Position numbers and translations under genes: made by a program | The notes under the pieces: generated by a model | Told to the model about the DNA's origin: nothing | The model's input: only the letters and a program-made list of their open reading frames with translations | The model's database searches: none | Source of the DNA: JAAYJR01 sp964545315 | Lineage (GTDB): Bacteria > Bacteroidota > Bacteroidia > Bacteroidales > Prolixibacteraceae | Reading direction: 5' to 3' | NCBI GenBank assembly: GCA_964545315.1 | Contig: CAZJGI010000107.1 | Span: forward strand, 1-10,221 | Length of the DNA stretch: 10,221 bases | Shown: positions 1 to 5,322 of the stretch, piece after piece | How positions within the stretch are numbered: position 1 is the stretch's first letter | Layout: each line of letters starts with the position of its first letter

Positions 1-39
1 AAGAATAAACATCCTCAATAAATTTAAAATTTTGCTCAT
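1..39 (-). CDS. 5' end of a gene running off the left edge (13 codons)
   Basis: An ATG at 37-39 (minus strand) opens 13 uninterrupted codons to the window edge, reading MSKILNLLRMFIL. The start is supported mainly by its position: a consensus-like Bacteroidota promoter (59-89) ends about 20 bases upstream, leaving a short leader of roughly 15 nt. The hydrophobic beginning with one Lys and one Arg could be a signal peptide or first membrane helix, but too little is visible to say. The gene lies downstream of creD on the same strand but has its own promoter, so it is probably a separate transcription unit. No function can be assigned. Confidence 0.5.
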   Translation of the reverse strand, partial: MSKILNLLRMFIL

Positions 40-58
40 AGTAATTTTATTTATACCA

Positions 59-89
59 CAAAGTTAGTTAATAAATACTAACTTACAAA
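59..89 (-). promoter_or_regulatory. Bacteroidota-type promoter with dyad in the spacer
   Basis: On the minus strand TTTG (86-89), a 19-base spacer, then TAACTTTG (59-66) match the phylum consensus TTTG-N~20-TAnnTTTG. A perfect 8-bp inverted repeat, AAGTTAGT (61-68) and ACTAACTT (77-84), occupies the -7 element and the spacer, so a protein bound there would block polymerase. Transcription would start near 52 and drive the partial gene at the left edge. The promoter match is seen; repressor binding is inferred. Confidence 0.55.
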
Positions 90-106
90 ATATCCTATTC
101 ATTATT

Positions 107-144
107 GATCACAATATTTTATTTTGAGCATAGTATTGTGAATC
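107..144. repeat. Imperfect inverted repeat between creD and the left-edge gene
   Basis: TCACAATA (109-116) and TATTGTGA (134-141) are perfect 8-bp inverted arms separated by 17 bases. Adding one bulged base at 142 extends the arms to GAT/ATC at 107-109 and 141-144. No T-run follows on the minus strand, so it is not a typical terminator for creD. It could be an upstream regulator site for the left-edge gene, or chance in AT-rich DNA. The rest of 1-235 shows nothing else recognisable. Confidence 0.3.
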
Positions 145-235
145 TTAAAAAATAAAGTATGATTACAAATTTATAGTCATAAATTTTATAGTTGATAAGA
201 TTATATAAGAGCAGGTTAATTTACTTTTTGAAGAC

Positions 236-1549
236 TTAAATGTTGTCATCCGGATACCACTTTATTTGGCGGGATAGCCGCATAACAATTGCCAGTATAA
301 CAAACAAACCTATGCTTCCTGTAAGCAATGCATAATCCTGCAACTGCAAAATTGTAAAAAGAAACAGATACAAACCTGTTTGCAAAAGAGTTACCCATAC
401 TGTCATTCGGATATTCCCAAGGATTGTATATGTATACCAAGAAATAAGTAAAGTAACCGCTAAGGCTGAAATTATGTATGCAACGTTAAATCCGGTTTGC
501 TCACCGACAGAAGTTAAAAGCGCATAGAAAATCAGCAGGGCAAAAGCAACTAAAGAATATTGAAAAGGATGAATTCTGATCTTACTCTTCATTTCAATAA
601 AAATAAAGATGATAAAATTTAATGCAATAAAGAGAATAGCATATTTTACCGATCGCATAGATTTTTGGTAATGATCAACCGGGATAAGCAGTTCAACACC
701 CATTAATGACTCGCTTGTGTTGTATTGTTTGTCTGTCCACTGCTGCGGAAAATTCCGGTTCAGGTGGTTTATCTGCCATTTTGCCGAGAATCCTTCTTCT
801 GTCACTTTGCGATCTACAGGAAGAAAACCACCTGTAAAACCCGGGTGTGGCCATTCAGAAAATAATTCAACTACTGATATTTTCCCCAATGCTTCAAATG
901 ATAAGACCTCTGACCCATTCAATATCAGCTCCGTTTCAAAATTTGTTATCCGTTTTATGTCGGGTAAATTGGCTTTTATAGTGATTCCCGACTTAAACAG
1001 GTCAGTGTCGGCAGCACCCGGTTCGACCTTATACTTCCTCCCGTTAACAACAAATTCAGGCATGTTTTTAATTCCCCGCATATCTGAAATCCCAATCGTA
1101 AAGTATGCTGCACTCCAGTTGTAATCAGCATCCGGAACTTCGGTCCTGGTAAAATCGATCTGATCAAACGAACCTTTTAATCTGATTTTTGCCTGGTATA
1201 CTACTGTTTTATAAATTCCGCGCTTACGTATTTCAGGATAAATAACACCTTCTGTGCTTATCAATTCCGGAAGAAAATGGACTACTCCTTGCCGCTCTTT
1301 AATACCCTTATCACCCTCTCCCTGCTCTCTGATCAAAAAAGGTACATTTAAAACCGGTCCTGAAACTACCTGCCTCTCTCCCCATTGTTTATAAAGTTCA
1401 CCCTTAACTTTTTCACTGAGCGCAATTCGTTCGCGAATGATGTCCTGAATTAAAAACGATGGTATAAGCAGTAAAATAGCTAAAACTGAAACGACTACCA
1501 TCTTAACACTGTAACTGTTCATGAAATGTTGAATGCCTTTTGTTTCCAT
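236..1549 (-). CDS. creD: CreD-like inner-membrane protein
   Basis: A 437-aa protein of the CreD family, the inner-membrane protein named from the E. coli creABCD locus, whose biochemical role is still unclear. It has one N-terminal membrane helix (about 15-36), a periplasmic domain of about 260 residues (about 37-298), then several C-terminal helices (about 300-319, 330-348, 354-378, 382-402, 405-424). The family signature is visible at 285-319: a GVELLIPVDHYQKS stretch, then RSVKYAILFI, ending in an acidic residue at the helix end. Length is normal for the family. A longer reading from TTG at 1582 would put the first codons inside the palindrome at 1569-1585, so I start at ATG 1549 (METKG...). 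It is last in the cluster, 51 bp after the winged-helix gene, with a palindromic operator in that gap. CreD paired with such a small regulator is common in Bacteroidota. Confidence 0.88.
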   Translation of the reverse strand: METKGIQHFMNSYSVKMVVVSVLAILLLIPSFLIQDIIRERIALSEKVKGELYKQWGERQVVSGPVLNVPFLIREQGEGDKGIKERQGVVHFLPELISTEGVIYPEIRKRGIYKTVVYQAKIRLKGSFDQIDFTRTEVPDADYNWSAAYFTIGISDMRGIKNMPEFVVNGRKYKVEPGAADTDLFKSGITIKANLPDIKRITNFETELILNGSEVLSFEALGKISVVELFSEWPHPGFTGGFLPVDRKVTEEGFSAKWQINHLNRNFPQQWTDKQYNTSESLMGVELLIPVDHYQKSMRSVKYAILFIALNFIIFIFIEMKSKIRIHPFQYSLVAFALLIFYALLTSVGEQTGFNVAYIISALAVTLLISWYTYTILGNIRMTVWVTLLQTGLYLFLFTILQLQDYALLTGSIGLFVILAIVMRLSRQIKWYPDDNI

Positions 1550-1568
1550 TGTTTTATAATTTAAAAGT

Positions 1569-1585
1569 ACTTTGAATTTCAAAGT
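1569..1585. promoter_or_regulatory. Palindromic operator in front of creD
   Basis: ACTTTGAATTTCAAAGT is a perfect 8+1+8 palindrome lying 19 bases upstream of the creD ATG, in the gap between creD and the winged-helix gene. Almost the same site stands in front of the 216-aa membrane-protein gene (2652-2668), and the flanks also agree (AAGT before; T/A-rich TTTATTAATAA versus TTAATAATAAA after). The minus-strand reading TAAACTTTG is one base too long for a proper TAnnTTTG -7 element and no -33 TTTG is seen, so an independent creD promoter here is doubtful. Binding by the neighbouring winged-helix protein is inferred. Confidence 0.6.
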
Positions 1586-1600
1586 TTATTAATAAAAAAA

Positions 1601-1897
1601 TTATTGATTCTTAATAAGTTCTTCCAGTGCTTCCAAATGTTGACGAAAAATATTTTTCCCAAGTTCAGTAGCTTTGTATGTTGTCCGTGGTTTCCTGCCG
1701 ATAAATTGTTTGGAAACCACAACAATCCGATCCCGTTCCAAAGCTTTGAGGTGGCTGGCCAGATTCCCGTCTGTCAGTTCCAGCAACTCTTTAAGCGAAT
1801 TAAAATCAAGTTTTTCGTTCACCATTAGTGCCGACATGATTCCAAGCCTGATGCGGCTTTCAAACACTTTCTGAAGTTTTGAAATCGGATTTTTCAC
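1601..1897 (-). CDS. Winged-helix DNA-binding transcriptional regulator
   Basis: A 98-aa single-domain regulator of the winged-helix type (HTH_34-like, related to the MarR/ArsR fold). The order of elements is a first helix with RIRLGIMSALMVN (15-27), a helix-turn-helix with recognition helix DGNLASHLKALE (43-54), then a beta wing with FIGRKPRTTYKATELG (65-80), and a C-terminal helix that probably dimerises. There is no ligand domain. The start is GTG at 1897: an in-frame TAA lies just upstream and the family normally begins a few residues before the FESRIRLG stretch. It sits between the membrane-protein gene and creD on the same strand. A dimer of this kind fits the 17-bp palindromes at 1569-1585 and 2652-2668, suggesting it represses its own operon. 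Domain assignment is firm; target sites are inferred. Confidence 0.88.
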   Translation of the reverse strand: MKNPISKLQKVFESRIRLGIMSALMVNEKLDFNSLKELLELTDGNLASHLKALERDRIVVVSKQFIGRKPRTTYKATELGKNIFRQHLEALEELIKNQ

Positions 1898-1910
1898 CGG
1901 AATTTATTTA

Positions 1911-2015
1911 TTAATTATCATTATACAATTCTACTCCCTCTTCAAAATTGATTCTGCGGATCAGAGGATAAATATCACGAATTCCCCTCCAATTAATTAT
2001 ATCCATACTTCTCAT
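1911..2015 (-). CDS. Possible small overlapping ORF (34 aa)
   Basis: In the +1 frame relative to the 216-aa gene, an ATG at 2015 (or 2006) inside that gene's last codons opens a reading frame that fills the gap to the winged-helix gene and stops at 1911-1913, 13 bases before its GTG. From the 2006 start the protein begins MDIINWRGIRDIYPLIRRIN and continues with FEEGVELYNDN. Composition is protein-like, with a basic then an acidic half and a mixture of Ile, Arg and Glu. Alternatives are a frameshifted C-terminal tail of the 216-aa protein, or chance. It is too short for domain recognition. If real, translation would be coupled to the gene it overlaps. Confidence 0.35.
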   Translation of the reverse strand: MRSMDIINWRGIRDIYPLIRRINFEEGVELYNDN

Positions 2016-2643
2016 ACCTATAGTACATTACTGCGCCATACACTATGTGCATCACACCAAACCCTATCGCCCAGATAAGAAGACCGTGCCTTACAAATAC
2101 TCCTGCAAGAATCCCAAGAACAATTTCTGTCAGTCCCAGGTAATGAATCTCTCCAAAAGTAAACTTCCCTGCATTTACCAGCGACAATCCGTAAAAAATC
2201 AGCATAACGGAAGCTATTAGATCTATATTACTCTTAAACACAAGGATCAATGTAAAAACTCCACCTGTTACCATAGGAATCATCAAATGGATCAACAATT
2301 GCCGGGTTGAATTAGTCCAGAACTTCTGTCCGCTTTTCCCGGCTTTCCTTTGTGAAAAATAAACCACACCCAGCATAGCAAAAACAAAAACAAAAAAGGC
2401 ATCCAAAACAAAATACAACCGGAGATCACTATTAAATAAACCGGACTTGCCTCCCATAAATTCATTATATTCCACCTGCCCAAAATCTAAAATAAAAAAC
2501 CAGGCAACCGCTGCTCCGGCCAATGCACATAAACCTGCAAAAATACCTGACAATCCGCTAAGGGATAAAAACCTGGATGACCTTTCCATAATTTCCCGAA
2601 TGGCCTTAAGGTCTTCATTTGGAATTGATGCTTTTGTTTTCAT
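1993..2643 (-). CDS. Six-helix integral membrane protein of unknown function
   Basis: A 216-aa hydrophobic protein I do not recognise as a named family. After a charged cytoplasmic N-terminus (1-26, with helix-forming DLKAIREIMERSSRF), six membrane segments can be drawn at about 27-50, 76-98, 115-136, 142-158, 168-185 and 188-207. A short tail ends in YYRYEKYGYN. There are no catalytic motifs, and none of the short polar motifs expected of a transporter. It starts at ATG 2643 about 13 bases after the predicted transcription start. It is the first gene of a cluster with the winged-helix regulator and creD, and its promoter is covered by the shared palindrome. A role in the same envelope or membrane-stress response as CreD is an inference from context only. 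Confidence 0.8.
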   Translation of the reverse strand: MKTKASIPNEDLKAIREIMERSSRFLSLSGLSGIFAGLCALAGAAVAWFFILDFGQVEYNEFMGGKSGLFNSDLRLYFVLDAFFVFVFAMLGVVYFSQRKAGKSGQKFWTNSTRQLLIHLMIPMVTGGVFTLILVFKSNIDLIASVMLIFYGLSLVNAGKFTFGEIHYLGLTEIVLGILAGVFVRHGLLIWAIGFGVMHIVYGAVMYYRYEKYGYN

Positions 2644-2651
2644 ATAAAAGT

Positions 2652-2668
2652 ACTTTGAAATACAAAGT
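2652..2668. promoter_or_regulatory. Palindromic operator over the cluster promoter
   Basis: ACTTTGAAATACAAAGT has perfect 6-bp arms (ACTTTG/CAAAGT) around a 5-base centre and matches the site at 1569-1585 at 15 of 17 positions. It overlaps the -7 element (2663-2670) and the predicted start point of the minus-strand promoter, which is the usual arrangement for a repressor. It also lies 64 bases upstream of the divergent dienelactone-hydrolase-like gene and could affect that gene too, although no clear promoter for it is visible. Confidence 0.62.
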
Positions 2669-2694
2669 TAATAATAAAAAACAAAATGAACAAA
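2663..2694 (-). promoter_or_regulatory. Promoter of the membrane protein / regulator / creD cluster
   Basis: On the minus strand TTTG (2691-2694), a 20-base spacer and TAACTTTG (2663-2670) fit the Bacteroidota vegetative consensus TTTG-N19-21-TAnnTTTG. Transcription would begin near 2656, giving a leader of only about 13 nt before the ATG at 2643. The -7 element shares bases with the palindrome at 2652-2668. Confidence 0.6.
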
Positions 2695-2732
2695 ACTTAT
2701 TTCTTATCAGTTAAATAAAAAATATACTCAAA

Positions 2733-3620
2733 ATGAAAAAAATAAATAAAGAAGACATTAAGCAGGAAGTTTTTGATCTCTACGACGATTATGCACATAA
2801 CAGAATCGACAGGAGACAGTTTGTGGAAAGATTATCTGCATACGCGGTGGGGGGACTTACAGTTTCATCACTGATTGGATTTATTATGCCAAACTATCAG
2901 GATAAAATTCAGATAAAAGCAGATGATCCGCGACTTAAATCGGAATATACAGAATACAACTCTCCTAAAGGAGGTGGCAAAATCAGAGGATTGCTCTCAA
3001 GGCCGGTGGATAATAATAAAAAATTACCCGGAATAATTATTGTCCACGAGAACCGCGGATTAAATCCGCATATCGAAGATGTTGGCCGCAGGGCAGGACT
3101 TGAAGGATTTATTTCCTTATCACCGGATGCCCTTACCCCTCTTGGAGGATATCCGGGCAATGACGATGATGGAAGGGCTATGCAAAGCAAGCGGGACCGG
3201 ATGGAGATGCTGGAAGACTTTATTGCCGCTTTTGAGTTCCTGAAATCACATCCGGAATGCAACGGTAATGTCGGTGTAGTGGGATTTTGCTTTGGGGGCT
3301 GGATTGCCAATATGATGGCCGTACGAATTCCGGATTTAAAGGCTTCGGTTCCCTTTTACGGAGGTCAGCCTGATGAAAAAGATGTGCCTTCCATTCAAGC
3401 TCCGCTTTTATTACACTTCGCAGGGCTTGATGAACGGGTAAATGCAGGATGGCCCGCCTATGAAGCAGCATTAAAAAAGTATACAAAGGATTACAAGGCA
3501 TATATGTACACCGGGGTCAACCATGGGTTCCATAATGATACCACTCCCCGATACGATGAAGATGCTGCTAAACTGGCCTGGCACAGAACTGTTCTATTCT
3601 TTAAAACAAAATTAAAATAA
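2733..3620 (+). CDS. Dienelactone-hydrolase-family protein with Tat-like N-terminus
   Basis: A 295-aa alpha/beta hydrolase of the dienelactone hydrolase family, which cleaves esters or lactones with a Cys-His-Asp triad. The triad is visible: Cys186 in GFCFGG, Asp233 in GLDER and His264 in VNHGFH. Glu106 in HENRG matches the Glu that holds the Cys in this family. Residues 1-26 are charged and come before a twin-arginine-like segment, DRRQF (26-30), then a moderately hydrophobic stretch (about 33-52) and the mature domain from about 60. This suggests Tat export of a folded protein, possibly kept as a membrane anchor since no clear cleavage motif follows. It starts at ATG 2733 after an A-rich run. 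The gene is divergent from the membrane-protein cluster, with 89 bp between them. The natural substrate cannot be read from the sequence; chlorocatechol breakdown is not implied. Confidence 0.9.
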   Translation: MKKINKEDIKQEVFDLYDDYAHNRIDRRQFVERLSAYAVGGLTVSSLIGFIMPNYQDKIQIKADDPRLKSEYTEYNSPKGGGKIRGLLSRPVDNNKKLPGIIIVHENRGLNPHIEDVGRRAGLEGFISLSPDALTPLGGYPGNDDDGRAMQSKRDRMEMLEDFIAAFEFLKSHPECNGNVGVVGFCFGGWIANMMAVRIPDLKASVPFYGGQPDEKDVPSIQAPLLLHFAGLDERVNAGWPAYEAALKKYTKDYKAYMYTGVNHGFHNDTTPRYDEDAAKLAWHRTVLFFKTKLK

Positions 3621-3791
3621 TCGGTTCTAATAGGGTAAACTTTTTCACCGGTTTGATTTTTTTGTTATTATTCCTCAGGTATTGTAATAAATTAAATAAT
3701 TACATGTCACTCATCCCGATTTTAATAATTTTGAGTGGATTCAGCATTTAAACCTTTTTTATATCTTTAAGTATAAAATAAAAAATAAATT

Positions 3792-4139
3792 ATGAAGATA
3801 GTCTCACTCGATAAAGTTGAAAAGAAAAAAGTTAACATGGAAGGTGCAGCCGGGGCATGGAAACAAATCCCCCTGGGAAGTAAAGACGGTGCACCGGTTT
3901 ATTCTTTCAGGGTATTCACGGTTGAACCAGGGGGGCACACTCCGTTTCACAGCCACCCATATGAGCACATGAATTATATTATCGATGGTGAAGGAGCTCT
4001 TGTTAATGAAAAGAAAGAAGAATTTCCGGTAAAAAAAGGTGACTTTGCATTGGTCGATCCCGGAAAAAAGCACCAGTATCGAAACAAAGGGAACAGGCCG
4101 TTTATTATCATCTGTGGCGTTCCAAAGGAATTTGAATAG
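3792..4139 (+). CDS. Small single-domain cupin
   Basis: A 115-aa one-domain cupin. Motif 1 is at 48-68 with candidate metal ligands His53 and His55 (FHSHPYEH) and Glu58 or His59, followed by DGEG. Motif 2 is at 83-98 with GDFALVDPG, His94 and Asn98. The protein is therefore probably a metal-binding beta-barrel in the cytoplasm (no signal peptide). Single-domain cupins include isomerases, dioxygenases and sugar-binding sensors, so the reaction cannot be assigned. It follows the dienelactone-hydrolase-like gene on the same strand after 171 bp. That gap has a TATCTTTA at 3762-3769 but no properly spaced -33 element and no clear terminator, so co-transcription is undecided. Confidence 0.88.
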   Translation: MKIVSLDKVEKKKVNMEGAAGAWKQIPLGSKDGAPVYSFRVFTVEPGGHTPFHSHPYEHMNYIIDGEGALVNEKKEEFPVKKGDFALVDPGKKHQYRNKGNRPFIIICGVPKEFE

Positions 4140-4257
4140 TGCTTACTTTACTAATCAATTAATATATAAGTAGGTACATTAACCTCTATGTTGCTGTTGA
4201 AATGATGCCAATTCCCGTTTATTTTAATCTTTTCCGGATCTTACTTTAAAAGCCTCT

Positions 4258-5121
4258 TTAATACAACTTCTTAGGATCAAATGCCACAGATGCCCTGCCT
4301 GAAGTACAAATTAGCGCCTTACCTGCAAATGATTCGTAAGGTTTGGGTACACACGTTTTATCCAGTATGGATTTTATGCATGAAATCTGATCTTCAATAA
4401 AGTCCTTTGGAGTTGGGCGTCCATGACCGGGGAATATTGTATCAAATTGACTGAACAAACTCTTCTGTTTTTCGAGAGTCGCCAAAAAAACATTGAGGGG
4501 TAAAGATTCTTTCAGAAATGCCCAAATCAGCCTGTTATTACAATCACCTGAAAACAAATACTTATTCTCAATATCCAGCAGGCAAATACTTCCGGGAGTA
4601 TGGCCGGGTGTTTCTATTACATACAGCTGACGACTACCAAGATCAAAAATATATCCTTCAGAAATTACACTAAAAATAAAATTCTTCCGCTCACCTTTAT
4701 ACAAATCACTATCAAGAGGTATTGATTTCTTAGGATTCTTGCTGCCTTCTCCTGACAGGTATCCAATACTGTTATATTTTCTTGCCGCGGTTGTATCAGC
4801 TTTATGCATATATACCCTGTCAAATTGATGATTTGAACCTGAATGATCCGGATGAGCATGTGTATTCACAACAATTACCGGTTTTGATGTTAACTTTTTA
4901 ACCTGACCGATCAGGTCAGCCGCTCCTGTCCCCGTATCAATCAGCAGGGCAGAATCCTTTCCCTCAACAAGATACATATTGTCAGCTCCATTATCATCTA
5001 TCACCCAGGTCTTTTCAGCTAATTCCTTTACTGTAAACCACGTTTGAGATGTCGATTCCTGTGTGTAACCTGAATATACAGATAACAAAAAAACGACTAA
5101 GAACATATATCTAAACTTCAT
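4258..5121 (-). CDS. Secreted metallo-beta-lactamase-fold hydrolase
   Basis: A 287-aa protein with a Sec signal peptide (about 1-20, MKFRYMFLVVFLLSVYSGYT) and one metallo-beta-lactamase domain. The zinc-binding residues are all visible: His88, His90, Asp92 and His93 in THAHPDHSG, His174 in TPGHTPGS, Asp193 in SGDC and His233 in PGHGRP. The fold covers lactamases, glyoxalase II, lactonases and other esterases. The spacing and the TPGHTPGS / PGHGRP motifs look like the general hydrolase branch rather than a true lactamase, so antibiotic resistance should not be assumed. The periplasm is the likely location. It converges with the cupin gene (118 bp apart, no terminator recognised) and diverges from the GH36-like gene across 201 bp. 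A TACCTTTG at 5148-5155 is a possible -7 element but lacks a partner. Confidence 0.88.
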   Translation of the reverse strand: MKFRYMFLVVFLLSVYSGYTQESTSQTWFTVKELAEKTWVIDDNGADNMYLVEGKDSALLIDTGTGAADLIGQVKKLTSKPVIVVNTHAHPDHSGSNHQFDRVYMHKADTTAARKYNSIGYLSGEGSKNPKKSIPLDSDLYKGERKNFIFSVISEGYIFDLGSRQLYVIETPGHTPGSICLLDIENKYLFSGDCNNRLIWAFLKESLPLNVFLATLEKQKSLFSQFDTIFPGHGRPTPKDFIEDQISCIKSILDKTCVPKPYESFAGKALICTSGRASVAFDPKKLY

Positions 5122-5322
5122 ATTATATAAATAAAATAGTTAAACTTCAAAGGTATCATATATTTCCCCGATTTCTATTGTGGAAACTTGCAAATATTAA
5201 TCGTATTCTCAGGTAATAATTTTTATCTTGCCTGTTATTCTAATTTTGCAGTTCAACTCAAATTTAAAAAAAGTTTATAATATTGACCTCAGTATTCAGT
5301 ATTTTAATTTTATACACAAAAA

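Noticed and set aside
717..1124. 135-aa open frame on the plus strand
   Set aside because: It is antisense to the creD coding region, with Cys/Ser/Pro-rich composition and no family resemblance; a shadow frame.
1550..1582. An extra 11 N-terminal codons for creD from a TTG start at 1582
   Set aside because: They begin inside the perfect palindrome at 1569-1585. ATG 1549 has a suitable A-rich context and gives the usual CreD beginning.
3708..3737. CACTCA / TGAGTG inverted repeat between the dienelactone-hydrolase-like and cupin genes
   Set aside because: Six-base arms with an 18-base loop and no T-run; too weak for a terminator or operator. The rest of the 3621-3791 gap shows nothing clear.
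4140..4257. Possible bidirectional terminator between the convergent cupin and metallo-beta-lactamase-fold genes
   Set aside because: Both strands were searched, and only a trivial CTTTAAAAG-type dyad was found.
5148..5155. TACCTTTG as -7 element for the metallo-beta-lactamase-fold gene (minus strand)
   Set aside because: The nearest upstream TTTG is 35 bases away, too far for a normal spacer. It is not listed as a promoter, although it may still be one with an activator.
5241..5248. TAATTTTG as -7 element for the GH36-like gene
   Set aside because: There is no TTG at 17-23 bases upstream, and the 8-mer is expected by chance in AT-rich DNA.
5290..5303. Tandem CAGTATT CAGTATT upstream of the GH36-like gene
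   Set aside because: Two copies of 7 bases in AT-rich leader sequence are not enough to call a regulator site.
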